From assembly GCA_024305745.1 (NCBI GenBank), contig JAHRBS010000007.1:2480001-2544000 (forward strand): DNA of 64,000 nucleotides, read 5' to 3'. Numbering within the stretch: the first letter of the stretch is position 1; each line of letters starts with the position of its first letter. The DNA is from Polyporus tsugae (lineage: Eukaryota; Basidiomycota; Agaricomycetes; Polyporales; Polyporaceae). This document shows, in pieces, positions 47,801-61,900 of the stretch. Made by a program: the position numbers and the translations under genes. The notes beneath the pieces are model-generated. The model worked only from the letters and a program-made list of their open reading frames with translations, did no database searches and was not told where the DNA came from.

Positions 47801-49747
47801 CATATTGAAGTATTGATCGGAACCGAGGGAGTAGCACCCGTGCCTCTGCCACGCCTTGTTGCTAAACATTGCCTGACGTCTGCAAAGGCGCGTCAGGAAT
47901 GGATGCCCGGGCATATACGCGACACCGCTTACCCATAAAGATAGTTTGATGCGCTAGTGTCGTAGAGATAGAAGTTCTGCTCCTCGCCGTAGAAATACTG
48001 TGGGCATTATTAATGAATGGCGCTTGTCAGCAGTACTCGAACCACATACCAGGGCCACACCAGGCATAACCATGTTCGTGATAAACGTGCCCAACGCACT
48101 GCGCTGCGTCCCATTCTCCAAACTGGGCCAACGGAAGACATCGAAATTGCTGGTGCCAAACATGTGTCTCGGGTCTATTTCGCCTGTGGCAGGGTTCAGG
48201 AAGTCGTTGTTGACGAACATCTCGTTCCACGAAGTGATGAAATTCGTGTCGACGTCGAAAGCGTCCTGCAGGTTACCATCCATACCCAAGAAACGCGTCA
48301 ATGCACGGTACGTCGAGTAATGGAATGCGGCGCCGTCGAGCGCGTTCAGCGGGCTATCACGGAGGAAGTACTGGCTCATGTTGGCTGTCGTGTTCCCTGC
48401 AGCGAGGAAGCCAGCAGGCCGCTGCGTCGGAGTACGACCTCGACCGCTGTGTGTGAAATGTCAATTTAGCATCCCTTTGATGGGGCAAGCTTAAAACTCA
48501 CTAGTAGATTGAGCCGAACGTGTCACCACCAGTGACCTCACCGGGGATATAGAAGTTCTTCTTCCCCAGAGCCGCGGCACAGGCACGCGTGCTGGAAGCC
48601 CATTCCGCGAGCGCGTCTATGGTTACCTGAGTGGACTTGTCGATACGGATGGCGTCGACATCAAGCGCAGTGATGGCCATGCACGAGAACGTCTTAAGCT
48701 TTGCCATGACCTCCGGTTTCCATTCGCGCAGACGATCCTGTACTGATGCGAACTTTGATAGCTGACGCTGCCAGTCAGGATGGACACCGAACGCCTCCGT
48801 GTCACCGTACTGATCGAAATCGGATATTCTGCAGCCGGTCCCCCAGGGGATACTCTGGATGGTGCCATCGTCTGCCCAGAAAGTTGGAAGCTGGCACGAA
48901 TCGTTGTTCGCATTGTATATCTGGAGACGCCATCATTGGCATGTCAGCCAGCATCGCATCTAGAGGACACTTGAAACACACGTTGAAATCCGGGTACTGT
49001 TCGAGTCCCCAGGGCGCATATAGAGGCTCCTTCCATTCTCCATCGTACTCGGCGAGAGAGAAAGGCGTAGACTCGTTCAAGAAGCTGGCCAAGATAAGGA
49101 TATATTCGAAGCTGGAACCGAGCTGAAGACTCACCCTTTGAAGCCGATAAGGTCCGCCATCGTACCAACCGTGAAGTCCGCCATGACATACATTCCGCGA
49201 GAGTGGATCTCGTCGATGGTGGCTTGCCAATCTGCCAGGGTACCCCAGTGTGGGTCAAGCAGGGTGAAATCGAGGGGTGAATAGCCTAACGAATGATGAA
49301 GGAATATGAGGTGAGACACGTAGTGGAGAAGGGATACGACCTACTGTCTGCTTGCCACAACATGTTGATGAACGGCGTGCCCGAGATGAAGATGCCCTTG
49401 ATACCCATGCCCTGGAGGTAGTCGAGCTTGGCGACCATGCCCTTCAGGTCGCCACCCGAACGGAGCTGAGTCTCGCGCCAGTCCCACTCGTACATTGTTC
49501 CGAACCAATCGTTATTTGAGGGATCGCCATCTGCGAACTTGTCCAAGAGAATTGTGTAGAAGGGGATGGCACGCCAGTTTGTTGGTGACGGGGTGTAAGA
49601 GGAACGTTTGTTTGTCGTGTAATCTGTGGGCGACTGGGCATTTTTGTTGGTGTTGATGTTGTAGTCGACGAGGTCTTCACGGTACGGGGACGCTGAACCC
49701 AGGTGGGCGAGAGCGAGGAGGGACAGAAGAACTGTCCTCACCCACAT
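41893..49747 (-). CDS. AGS1: Cell-wall alpha-1,3-glucan synthase
   Basis: Fifteen exons (49747-49345, 49285-49135, 49084-48982, 48920-48502, 48446-48050, 47997-47933, 47879-46919, 46862-46595, 46538-44903, 44839-44554, 44500-43772, 43713-42786, 42730-42615, 42560-41978, 41903-41893) give 2351 aa; every phase fits. This membrane enzyme makes alpha-1,3-glucan of the outer wall. Order: signal peptide; extracellular GH13 amylase-like domain (about 60-540) with YVMADFTVG, nucleophile motif [10 protein letters not shown] and acid motif IPGEVTGGD; beta-sandwich region; one membrane helix near 1055-1080; cytosolic GT5 glucan synthase (about 1150-1600) with KIGGLG for nucleotide-sugar binding and [17 protein letters not shown]; Ser-rich linker; then a bundle of membrane helices from about 1880 that probably exports the chain. 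The final coding exon is only 11 nt. Confidence 0.96.
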
Positions 49748-51861
49748 GGCGGGCGAGTGAGACGAGAGGAAAGTCGTGCTGGTCGGGATAGGCTCAGTCG
49801 AGTGCAGAGATGTGGGTGCCGAGAGAGATGTTGAGGGAAAGCAAACCGCGGAGGGTAAGGAAAGGAAGGGATGCAAGGCCTGCCGGAGAGCCGGGGAAGA
49901 AGGTGGGGGAAGGGGGAAAGTCGGCGACCTAAGACCTTCAGGCAGCCTTTAGGTCGGCGGGAAACAGGATGCAAGCCAGTGCCCCGGCAGAAGCCTCGTT
50001 TTATTTAGTAGGCTCCCGCTCTCCCGAACGGCCACAGGCCAGATTCCCGATGTCGGTTGGCACCTGCCGCCCGCGCTGGGCCTAGACGCCGTCACATCTC
50101 GTCTGTCCACCTGCCCTTTACAGCCATCGCCCCCGCCTTATCGCCAGAAAGCGGCCAGATATGCCCAGCAACACGTATTCGGGGGGCGCATAATGATCGC
50201 GTTCGATGCGTTATCATCTGCACAGACTCTGGACGCTCTCAATCGTCCGTCCATGTCCACGATGATTACATTAATGGCCTAGCCCCAGCCTCCCATTGAC
50301 TAATAAGGCCGCCCATGGGTGCCCCCGGGCACACCGACTTTCCCGGCACCTACTGTACTTACAGTGCCAAGGCCCAAGGGACGAAAGCGCTTCCAAGCAC
50401 ATGCGGCTGAATGTTCGCGCCAAGTTTGGCCTGATTGCTCCACTCACGCCAGGAACAGTGCCACGCTAAGTACTGACTGCAGTACTTATCCCCCTTCCTC
50501 CATCTTCCTCCACCCGCTGCAACTGACGATCGTTTCTTCGTGGAAGCAACGCGTCCTTATACTGGCGCAAACACGTCACAAACGCGCATGTCCTGAACGG
50601 ACGATTGTGAAGCCTTGTGAACTTTGAAGGCCTAGGGAGAGGCCAACCCGAGGCTTATACTAATAACCCCCCTCAATTATTTCTCTCTCCTCCGCCATTG
50701 ACGCTTTGATGCGAGGTGGCGACTGCTCCCTCGCTCAGAAATCGGCCACATCAAAGCCTCAAGCGCGGGGGAGAGAAAAATAAAATGGAGGGGCTTATGT
50801 TGGACCCGGAGAGATCGAATACTAATATTATAACGGTTTGGACGCACATGTCGACGGCAACCGTTCGGCTGCACAACACACCACCAGAACAATCCACTCG
50901 GAGGTCGCGCGGGGACATTTCGGTATAAGTAGACTGTAGGAGGTCAAGTAATGTGAAAGACGGCATCCATGATGTGCATGCCAGTGATTGATCAATGTCT
51001 GACACGATATTGAGCTCGTGGCTGATTGGCAGTACAGTCATTCCTCGGCATCTACAGACTACAGTGCAAGTACACATGAAACTTCTGCTCACCATGGAGA
51101 AATTCATAGAATCCTGCGCCAGGAGTCAGGTCATTTGCAAGTTCGCAACACGGACTTGGATGGCCGAGAAGACGAGCCCACGCCAAAGGTCATGACAAGG
51201 GGAGAGCCGGTGGAAAGGTCAGAATTACCACAAAGAACGAACTGTAAGGCACATGGCTTGCTTCTTTGCAAGCGGAGCCGGGGACGTCCATAGGCGTCGC
51301 TCCAATGGGTGACAATTATTACATGCGCATCCTTCGCTGCGACAGATAGAGCGCCGAGCTGGCGGCGTGTGCGCGAGTTCTAGCACTGTGGTAACCAGGT
51401 ACCCAGAGTCAGCTCGACAACGAACAGGAGCACGGCCGCTGGAGAGCAGTCGTGTCGCACAGACTCAGTACAAGCTGCCACGGCGTGCAAAGAAGAGGAG
51501 CGAATCCGTGATGTGATGTCGGACGGGCGCCTGTGGGGCGTCTGTTTGAGAAGCGTCGGACGTTGTTGTTGCGGTCCTGGTCAACGTTCTTCTTCTCTTT
51601 CTCCGTTGTCTCCCTCGCTTTCTTTCTCCCCCTCCCCATCCCTGGTCGACGTCCGCTCTGCGTTTTCTCATCTCTTTCTCGCAGCTGTACCACAGTGAGG
51701 TCCGAGCTTTCACTCATACCGGTCTATGAGACGTTAAAGGCGCTGGACGACGATCTTGGACCATCCATCGTCGACCAGGTCTCTTCCGACTCCCAGTCCC
51801 GACTGTTTTCTTACGAACGAATAGCCTCGGTCCCCTTCATCCCGCCCCGCCATCGTTGTAG
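49748..51861. other. Long divergent intergenic region upstream of AGS1 and STE11
   Basis: About 2.1 kb, the largest gap in the window. No coding exon, tRNA or repeat could be supported on either strand. On the minus strand CTAAATAAAAC near 50001-50012 is TATA-like, about 260 bases before the AGS1 start. GTAG sits directly before the STE11 ATG, so a 5' UTR intron may end there. The size fits a heavily regulated cell-wall gene promoter, which is inference. Confidence 0.4.
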
Positions 51862-54800
51862 ATGTCCGTGGCAGTGGCAAGCTCGAGCACTCTGCAAGCC
51901 CTCGAGGACGCATCTCAACCGACCACTCGGACTTCCTCCCCAACGTCTCCCACCTCCGTCCACTTCCACACTCCCCAGGCCCGCTCAGCCATAAACTTAA
52001 ACGGCTCCTACGCCAGTACCCCCACCTCCACCACCTCCAACCATGTGCTAGACCCCCCTGTCGGTGTATCCTACCATGACTTCCTCCGATCGTGGACCGA
52101 CGCACACGTTGCGCTCTGGCTCTCTGATATCAAATGTGGGCACCATGCTGCTACGTTCAGGGCGAACGACATCCGAGGCGATATCATACTGGAGCTGGAC
52201 CAGATGACTTTGAGGGAGATGGGCATGGCAAGTGTCGGAGATAGATTGCGGATCGTCAACGCAGTAAGGCAGCTACGGGCTAAGTGCGCGTCCAATACTC
52301 CCTTGTCTTCCATCCTCAATCGGCCACGGGGGGCTGATCACAGTCGCACGTCGAGTCTCTCAAGCGACCACGGCGGCTCTACGCGCGCGACCGGTGCGCG
52401 AAGGTTGGAGTCTGGCCGTCCTGCCCCGCTTCATCTGCCCCCGAACGGCGGCTCATCCGACCTCCCCCGCCTCGTACGAGATGGACAAGATTCGGCACGG
52501 CTTGGGGGCAATATGCGCCCTCTCCCCGTGCAACCTAATAGCGCAACGCAGTACGGAACGCCGACCACAGCTCACAGTCGTATGAACCTTCCTCCTCTCC
52601 CTCCTCCTCCGCGTGGACAGCCCCCTCTTCCTCCCATCGCTCGTACCCCTCGAAACCTACACCACACACCGGGCACACCGGGGGCGTCCGGGCGACGTAC
52701 GCCCACTCTCCCAGACGCGCCGCCATCACTGCCTCAGGCTGGCTTACTCACACCATCCTCGCAGGCATCTGGCTCCAGCTGGTCCGGATATGGCTTGCCT
52801 TCTGACCCACGACAAGGGAACAGGGACCTGCGGACGCCAAGCAGATCAACATCTCCCCTCCCTTTCCCTCCTAGCCAACCGCCCGTACGTAACGCCAGCC
52901 GCGCTGCGACCGACCTAACACACACGAGGAGCAACTCCTACTCGCTATCCACGCCCACCAACGATAAGCCACTCCCTCGGCCGGGTGTGCGCAACCCACA
53001 TCCGTTCGCAGGTTCACAGCTGCAACAGGCACATGGCCTCTCGCCAATCGCGGAGTCGTTCATGTCACAGAGAAGCAACAACTCGACGACAAACCCGTCA
53101 CCACCGACGTACAGAGGGCTCACCGTGCCGTTTCGCCCTGGAACGCCGTCGCATAACCCCTCGCTTGACGATTTACGTCGAAAGCTGATAAAGTTCACGC
53201 TGCCGGACGAGAGCAAGACGACGACCCTGAATGTCGCTGACTGCAACGGTGGCGTCGAGGTGCTGACAAAGGCGCTGAAGAAATTCAACAAGCTCGGCAC
53301 GGACGGTTCAGAGTCTGTCGAGTCCGAGGACGGGAGCCTCACAATCGACGGATGGGGCGCGTTCTTGGATTGGGGCCAGGGCGATACGACGCGTACGTGT
53401 TTCGCGACCTCAAAATAAGCACACGGAACTCTATTTGTTATCTAACGTACGATGTCTGGTACCACAGGAGGTCCTCTGAGCGAGGCCGAACTGGTAACGA
53501 TTATGCTCGCGCAGCCAGACGACCCTGTGCGCGAGCGCGGCCTCACTTTGCACAAGGTTGGACGCGTGAAGCGTGGGCACACCCCTCCGACGCCGACGCT
53601 CTTCGTATCTGGCTCGGACGACGAGGATCCTCTTGATGCGGAGCCCCTGGTGTACACCAAGGCGATGAAACGCGCGAGCTCCATAAGCATCCTGAGCGGC
53701 CTCGGAGTCAAGATTCCCGAGAAGGGGACGGCAGGCACGAGCCAGGAGGGCCCATCATCGCCGACGTCGGCGGTGAACTCGGCGAGCTCAACGAAGACCT
53801 TCAAGAAGAGCCCGTCGAAGCTGCGCAATTTCTTCGGGCAGCGGCCGCCAAGCGAGCTGATCACGAACCACCTCCAGGAGTACTTCCCGAACACGGAGAA
53901 GAGGGTGCTCGAGCGGACGCGGCGGCAGAGCATCATGCGGCAGAGCAGCTTGCCCAGCAGGCGGGACAGCATCATCTCGTTCAACATGAACTTGCCGTCC
54001 CAGAGCAGGTTCAGCGTGAGCACGATCGGCTCGCAGCGGACCACGTCCACGTCCACGTCCACGCGGATGTCCACTGCGTCCTCTGCGTCGGCCTCTGCGT
54101 CTGCCACGGAGGTGGACAGGGCGTCGCCCGAGCCGTCGTTGCTAAGCGAGGAGAGCACCTTGCACGACCCTCCCCGCGTGTCACTGTCGACGGACGACGG
54201 GCGTTCCGTCGACCTCTCGAACGAGAACTCCAAGCCGCAGCAGGTCATGTCGACAAATCCGCACCTCTTGCCACCCGTGGCGTTCCCAACTGAGTCGTTG
54301 TCCGAGTCCCTCAACCTTTCCGACAGCCAGAGCTTCGTGCCCTCGTCGAGGCGCATGTCGAATGCATCCAAGCGCATGAGCTTTATCACTGAGCTGAGGA
54401 GCAAGCGTGACCGGTCGGATACTGCGAGCTTGATGACTGTCGACGAGATCACCGCGGAGGTCGAGAGCCGGCAAGAGACCGGAGCGCAGTCAGGTGACTC
54501 GGACGAGTGGACGAAGGTCGACGTTCCTGATGACAAGAAGAGCGTAACGGGCGACGAGGAGGAGGTGGAGGAGGAGGATGAAGAGGAAGAGGAGGATGAA
54601 GAGGAGGAAGAGGAAGGTCAAGAGGGGGTTACGACGGACGAGGACGAGGGCACCGGTCAGCGTATCATGTCCACGGGTAAGGGTCGCTGTCAGTGCGGGG
54701 AGCGGGACCGGGTTGTCAATCTAACTTGCATGGTTACTTCGCAGGCGAGAAGACAATCAAGTGGATCAAGGGTGCCCTCATCGGTGCCGGCTCATTCGGC

Positions 54801-55698
54801 AAAGTGTACCTTGGCATGGACGCCGCGACAGGCCTGCTCATGGCGGTGAAGCAAGTCGAGTTGCCTACCGGTTCGGCACCGAACGAAGAGCGAAAGAAGT
54901 CGATGCTCAGCGCGCTCGAGCGTGAGATTGAGCTTCTACGTGATCTGCACCACGAGAACATCGTGCAATACCACTGTAGGTGCCCTCCCGGTCCCATCGA
55001 GTATCGCTCCCACTGACGTTGTTTTAGCTTCTTGCATCGACGATGATCATCTGAACATCTTTTTGGAGTACGTGCCGGGCGGTTCTGTAACTTCTCTCCT
55101 GCGCAATTACGGTGCATTCGAGGAGCCGCTCGTGCGAAATTGGGTCCGCCAGATCTTGCTCGGTCTTGACTATCTCCATGAGCGTGACATTATCCACCGA
55201 GATATCAAGGGCGCGAACATACTTGTCGACAACAAGGGTGGCATCAAGATCACTGATTTCGGTATCTCGAAGAAGGTCGAGGACAGTAAGTGCTTTCCTT
55301 CCTGATGCACGGAACGGAGTGCTTAATGACCCATTTCCGTAGACCTGATGCCTGGCAACCGAGCGCATCGCCCATCGCTCCAAGGTTCCGTCTTCTGGAT
55401 GGCACCTGAGGTCGTGCAACAGAAGGCGTACACGTTCAAGGCGGACATCTGGAGCGTTGGTTGCCTGGTCGTCGAGATGTTGACCGGCGAGCACCCGTGG
55501 CCGCATCTCTCCCAGATGCAAGCCATCTTCAAGGTCGGGACCGCGAAGGCGAAGCCCACCATTCCGCCCGATATCTCGACTGAGGCCGTCAGCTTCCTGG
55601 AGCTCACGTTCGAGCTCGACCACGAGATCCGCCCCGCCGCCGCCGACCTCCTGAAGCACCCATGGATCGCGAGCACTCCGGGGTCATTCGGGCAGTAA
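51862..55698 (+). CDS. STE11: STE11-type MAP kinase kinase kinase
   Basis: Exons 51862-53392, 53468-54676, 54745-54975, 55028-55285 and 55343-55698 give 1194 aa. It is the top kinase of the pheromone, filamentation and osmotic MAPK modules. Residues 72-137 form a SAM domain ([35 protein letters not shown]). About 433-505 is the Ras-binding-like region ([17 protein letters not shown]). Long Ser/Pro-rich and Glu-rich linkers follow. The C-terminal kinase (about 918-1188) has [29 protein letters not shown], and MAPEV, so it should be active. The middle contains a basic/Ser region ([20 protein letters not shown]) typical of fungal Ste11 regulatory segments. Confidence 0.96.
54041..54063 (+). repeat. 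(CCACGT)n microsatellite within STE11
   Basis: Nearly four tandem copies of CCACGT encode alternating Thr-Ser inside the low-complexity linker of STE11. The unit is six bases, so copy-number change keeps frame. A Glu-rich run of GAGGAG/GAGGAT repeats lies further on at about 54556-54625. Confidence 0.75.
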
Positions 55699-55942
55699 GA
55701 TCGACAAACCACAGTCGTTACGCATTCTTTCGTCACCTAATCGGTTCACTCACTTATAACGAATATTTCCTTGCAACGAGGCTCTCGATAATCTCATCGC
55801 ACGATGCGGGTTATTTTATTATCTAGCGGCAGCACATCTAGTCGGCCGGCCATCAGGTTCCCGTGTTTGTACTCTTCCACGCTACGCAGGGCATGCTTTG
55901 TAGAACGGTCAAGCTATGGAATGTCATCTCATTGTTGTGCTA

Positions 55943-58366
55943 TCAATCATCATCGTTTCTCTTCCGCTTCCCGCCTGGCTTCGCGCCCGGGCCCCAGTTC
56001 GGCGTTGGGTTCTGCTGATACCGTACCAACTTGACCTTGGAGGATGGCGTGACAGTGTCTGGATGCCGCTTGAAGTTCGCTTCGATTCTAGAGTGAATGA
56101 CAAGTGTCACGATATAATGGGGATGGTTGTAACAGGAAAGACACGTACTTGGACTCCTTGCTGAGCAGTTGCCGCGCAGGCGAGTTCTCCGAGATCTTGT
56201 CCATCCTGACCGGATGGGTTTTGATCCAAGAACGGAAGATATCATGGATGTCTGCGTGGGTCGCAGTCGTTTTCAGTGACCCTGCACAGGCGTGTGAGCG
56301 CGAGATCTTGTGCCCAGCGTGCAGGAGTGCCGAGCTGTATCAGAAGTATCATCGGGTGTCAGGTGTCAGCCAACTGGAACGTCGAGTCATGCCGGAATGG
56401 AAACAGGCTGTCGAGATACTCACGCGGTCTCATCCAAGCTCGGACACACGCAATGGAAGTGGCTCGAGATCTTGGACGGAGTGAAGTAGAAGGGCGTGTC
56501 GAGTTCCTGCGAGGTGGACGGCGTGTTAGGTGGGCGACGAGAAATGAATGCTTTCCCAGTGCTGTCCACCTACCTCCTTAGCCACCGTGAGCATGCCCTT
56601 CATCCGCGCCGACGTGCCGTACTTGTCCTCGTTCGCCTCAACGTGACCGAGCACGCTGGCCACAAAGCTTCGATCGTGCAGTGGCCCTGACCACATGGGA
56701 CCGGCGGCCTGCATACACTCGTGTTGGTGTACTGCGCATGACCATCAGGTAAAAATACTGGGTACGTACGTGGAGGACGGATTTACACTCAGGGCATCGC
56801 TCTGAGACCGTGGGGCCGGTGTGCGCCTTGAAGTGGAGGTTGACGTTCCCCTTCTCGCTCACGTTCTCGACCATGCGGCCGAGCGGCTGCTCGTAGAAGG
56901 ACTGGCACCCGGTGCATACATAGTACACTGCGGTTTTGCTGGGACGTGGGGTTCAACGGCGGTTCGATGCTCTATATTTGAAGTGAAGGCTTACCTGAAG
57001 ACCTTCTTGACGTCGATAGGCGATGAGTGGATGCGAACAAAGAGTCGGACATAGAAATCAATGGATAAAGATAGCAACGGCTGAATATAGCGACCGTATC
57101 TTGCAGCGGAGGTGGCGAGGGTATGGAGGACAAGTCGAAGGGCCTGCGGACCTGAATAAGAACTATGTATATCCACGGGTTCCCTCACGTACGGCTTCAT
57201 GGCAATACTCTGCTTTGACGGGGGCGCCACCGTAATTCGAGAAACTGTTGAAATGGTTAGATAGGACGGGATTAAAACAGATGCAACATACCACTTTTCA
57301 GGATAGTTCGTCGTGGCTAATACCGACATGTCGGTACATGTAACGCAAAGGAGACCTATCAGGAGGAATCCTTGTTAGTTCCGGCAGCACCGAGATTTCA
57401 CCTGGACATACCGCCGTCGTTGACGCACTGCACCGAGGCATCTATGAAGGGCGCTGCAGTTCCGTAGGGGTCGAGGTCAACGACGTCTACGCGATTGCGT
57501 TCAGTTCGGTGGTTGTACATCAATGCGCTAGACCAGATAAGCATCTATGATGAATTCCTGCATCACTGCCAACACCCACCATGCGTCGCCTTCGTTTACT
57601 CGAACCTTCGCTGGCCTCACGATCTTTTCCGAGGAGCCTTCTGGAGATACATCCTCCTTTTCTTGCAAATCGTTGAGATCTACGTTCCGACGCATGGCTT
57701 CAACTGCTGCGGGAGACAGGTCATTTGCGATGACATGTCTAAGCCATGGCGCATGGATTAGTGTGTTGCACCGGATGGATTCGCTCAGAAAGGCAGACTT
57801 TACGAGGGGAATCTCGTTGGCGTAGCGTATTGAACGCAGTCCGGTCGCAGACAACGCTTCCAGGATGGTAAAATGGAGAGGGCGAAACTGAAACCAACCC
57901 ACCGCGTATTCAGTTAGGTCAAAAAGCGATCCCTCAAGCTCTGTATTCGCTCACCTCTGGAGGGTCCGCAGGTTGTGGCGGCGATACCTGTGCAAAAGCC
58001 TGTAGCTCCGCTGCAGAGGCCTGCCCATTCCCATTCTCCTCCGCTACAAGGAAGTCCTGTTCGCACTCATAAAAGCACAACACTCCACCAAACACATTAC
58101 TCACATTTCGCCTTCTTCGCCTTATGGGTCCCCGCCTCCGCCTTCTTCGCGCGCCTCTCCAAGCCCTGCCTCCACTTCCTCTCCTTCTCCTCGTTCATGA
58201 GGTCCCCCCACGTCCGGATGCACGCGACGCTCAGGTCGCGGTTGAACTCCTGCACCGGGTTCAGGAACGCGTCGTTGGACGCGGGCAGGAGGATCGCGGA
58301 CGTGTTCTCCTTGTGCAGCGTGAACCCCTCTGGCACGGTGAACGACGACGGTGCGGGCGTGCTCAT
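55943..58366 (-). CDS. TRM1: tRNA (guanine-26 N2,N2) dimethyltransferase
   Basis: Thirteen exons (58366-58105, 58043-57955, 57887-57799, 57738-57580, 57527-57412, 57355-57292, 57244-57193, 57143-56995, 56938-56770, 56708-56574, 56506-56424, 56334-56149, 56087-55943) give 565 aa. Trm1 makes m2,2G26 in nuclear and mitochondrial tRNAs. Seen in order: [17 protein letters not shown], the SAM region [30 protein letters not shown], catalytic-site [46 protein letters not shown], then the zinc-binding [17 protein letters not shown] and [23 protein letters not shown], and a basic Gly/Lys/Arg tail. All phases agree. An N-terminal organelle signal is not evident. STE11 and TRM1 converge with stops about 245 bp apart. 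Confidence 0.95.
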
Positions 58367-58990
58367 CTTGCGCAGCGATGGGCGGACGACGCGCGGTCCT
58401 GCTAGTGTACAAGTGCGGCACGGAGGCCTGGAGAGATGGAGTCTAGCAAGAGCAAGCAGTTTCGCGGGGACTGGAGCAGCTTCGACTCCGCAAGAGTCAA
58501 TCTCCTCTTCGGCGCTTCACTAGCCCGCCTCAGACTCCAAAGTTGAAGCGCCCACGTTAATCGAAGCATACGAGTGAACCCTCCTCCGACTCAACGTCAC
58601 GTCGATAAGTATAAGGGGCTCAGGCCATCGAATGCGGCTTTCAACGATGTACAGAATAGTGTATTATGTATTACAAACGGAAATAGAGGTAGCAAGTATA
58701 AGGATGGTAGAGATACAGTGCTGTGTCGTTGAGCTATGCGGTCGTGTTCCAAATGCAAGGGACTAATAGTCCCAAGTGTCTCTGCAATCCGAGGGAACAA
58801 AACAAGTCCTACTGTCCAGTCCAAGGGGAGACGTCAGACCGAGCCGACGTCTCGCATCGTCTACGATGGGTATAAAGGAGGCCGAGATCGTGAGGAAGCG
58901 TGCTCATGGAAGCACGGAGTCTAGTAGGGTAAGACAATGAATGTTACCCAACAAACGTAGGCTGGTGGGAGAGGAGGGAGGAGAAGTGGC
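58367..58990. other. Intergenic between tandem minus-strand genes
   Basis: About 620 bases between the TRM1 start and the ferric reductase stop. I see no exon or RNA gene. Confidence 0.4.
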
Positions 58991-61900
58991 TCAGTACGAA
59001 AACTCCTCCGAGAACAGCGCGATCGAGCCGCGCATGTCTCCCCGCCGCACTTTCTGCGGGTCGATCTGCGCCGCGACGACCTTGCGCATCACCGCGTCCA
59101 GGGACGTCGGGCCACAACCTGCGACATTGTGGCGACAACCGGTCAGCACGGCTACGCGAACAACCAGAATTTAAACAAAACATAACAACTCACATGCGAC
59201 GGCGATCGCGCCCTTGGCACGCTCGACCTCATCGGCCAGGACGCGGTCAAACTTCGGCTTCCCCGGCCGCGCGTGCTCCGCCACGATGCCCACGTCCTCC
59301 GCCTCCCGCTCGTCCAGGTTCAGCAGTAGCTCCTCCCGCACGCTCTCCACCTCCCCCCGCGGCACCAGCGCCGCGAACGTGCCCGTGTCCGTCCACTGGC
59401 TCAGGCGCGACAGCGAGCGCGGCGTGTGGAACGCGCTGCTCTGTTCCGAGATCTGCGACAGCTGCGAGAAGCGCTTCCTCCCAACACTGGAGCCGGAGCC
59501 GGAAAGACTGCCGACGGGGGGCATCGGGGACAGAGGCGAGTGCGTCGCGTCGAGGAGCGGCACGGCACTGTTGGGCGTCTTCAAGTTCGCGTAGCTGTCC
59601 GGACGTCCTTCCGTGCTCTGGCTCTGGCGCAGCGTCGCAGTGTCGATACTGGACCAGCTCCCGCCGGCGCCGTGCACGGTGGGCCGCATGGGCGGCGGCA
59701 AGTTCGTGATGATGGGTGGGGGTTGGATGGGGTCCTGCTTCTTGACGAGTTGGACGGTGGATTGACTCGGTCCCTCCAAGTCCGATTGCGAGACTCCCTG
59801 ACTGAGATTGTCCTTTACCCGGGGCGCACCCGAAGATCCTCGCCGCGAGAAGACTCTCCGCCACCTGCCCTCCTTCTTGATCGAAAGGTGGAACTGCGCC
59901 TCGCCCGGGAGGCCCGTGTCGTCGTCGCCCTCCCAGTTCGTCAGGTCGAGCACATGCTCTTCGTGGCCGAGCTCGCCCTGGTCCTGCACCATGTCGGTGT
60001 AGTAGCTCAGGTCCAGGTCGCTGTCTTCGCCGCTCTCCTCCGACGAGAAGGAAGCTCTCGACTCGGGGCGGGTGAACCCAGGTCGGGGCGGTTCCAGCTC
60101 CGCCATGCGGGGTAGGTGCGCGAACGAGACGCGCGATGGCGATGCAGGGCTCGGTCCCGCCTCCGGCCGGACATTCGTCACGAATATGTCGATCTGCAGC
60201 TCCGAAGGGCCCACGATGTCCATGCACTTCCGAAGAATCGGCGCGCACCATTGGATATGTCCTGGGCACACGTCATGAACGTTCAGCCACAAAAATTCTG
60301 CGGGTGCTGTTCCAAGACCTCAAACGAACTTACCGAACTCGCGCACAAGCCAGACGAACCGCACGCGGTTGGTCTTGTATCCCCGCTGCCCGTATCCTCC
60401 ACTCCGACCGCCGAGGAACCGCCCATCGCGCCCAGCCATGCAGAGACAGACGTACTGCAAAACCGAGAGCCCATAGCTGACCCCGGACCCTCCTGTGACG
60501 ATCAATACCGACGAGTAGTCCCCCCACGAGGCCCGCGCCGAGGAGCCAAACGGGCCGTCGACGCAGGCGCGGAGCAGGACGCCGCGGCTTGGCATCTCGC
60601 AGGGCGGCGGCTTCTCCTCGCGCAGAAACTGCTGTCCCCGCGCGTGCATCATGGCGATGGTGTCCCAGAGGTCCTTCGTCCACCCGCCCTTCGCCCGGAT
60701 GAGAAAGACTAGCACCCGGCCGTCGTCGTATTGGTTCTGCTCGTCGCAGATGGATGCGGTGGTGAACGGATGGGTCGTGAAACGGGTAATGGCGGGAATG
60801 GAGATGAGGAAGTGCTGTCCGGGAGCCCATGTCAAGTATCCAGGTGTGACTATGCGCAGACGTACAGTGCGCCCTGGGAGCAACTCCGCATGGACGAAGC
60901 CGGGAGGGGGGACGTAGTCAGTCGGTAAGGAAACCCCGATCCCAGGGAGCTGGACGTGTGGGGGATAATGACCAATGCCTAGCGAGGACGTAGATAATGG
61001 AGTTGCAGGGTAGGGAGAGACACCCTTCGTTCTCAGCGGCTGCGGATGGCCAAGTTTCTTGTCGTGCAATCCAGCGTTCCGGAGCTTGTTCGAGGGCGCC
61101 GATGATTTGCCTCCGACAAATCCGTTGATGTATAACCACCAAGTGCACCGCCAGGAGCGCTCTCCGATCCAGAGAGCCAGGGCAGCCCAGCACCACCACC
61201 ATACTGGGGGGTGATGAAGGGCTGACATGACGATGGTAAGAGGGACGAAGAGGACATGAAGAAACCAGAAAGCCTCGTAGTGTTTCTTCCTCATCGGCGC
61301 GATGGAGAGCAAAAAGACCAAAGTCATGCAACCAAACGCCTGGCACAAATTACAGTTAGCGTACGCAGTTGTGGATGCGCTCGGATATCAAATTTACGTA
61401 CGATCCATGCGAAGAGGAACTTCTCGTACTGCCAAGCGAATGTATATGCGACTTTGCCGTTGCGATGGTCCATGGTCAACTGTACGCTCCAGAAAGCGAC
61501 ATGGAGGACAGTGAGAAGGTAGATGAGCCAGGCTGTTGCCTTGTGGAGCAACATTAACTTGTCGCAAAAGACCTGGACGGTGAAAGAAAGTGAGAGGATA
61601 GCGAATGGAGGGGACTTCATCGCGAAAAGGACACAGAGGGGAAAGAGAGCGAAAGCAATCAACCCAGTCCGGTCACCCATCGTCCACCAGGCCTTGGGAA
61701 TAGTGTACTGAGGCTGGAACTGCATGAACTGGTCCATGGTGTATTCGCGCTTGGCTAAGCCGGAAGTAGTAGCATAAGGATATTTGGATAAAGTCCAAAA
61801 GTAAGAGCCCGGAGCAAGGTTGTCAGGGCCGAGGAAGGAGACGGCCAATGCGACGATGAATATGAGGACGACGGTGAATAGCTGTGCATTTGCAGGGAAG

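Noticed and set aside
59247..60269. Long minus-strand frame over the ferric reductase gene
   Set aside because: It is another frame of the ferric reductase insertion, rich in Arg/Ala/Gly as expected of a shifted GC-rich frame.
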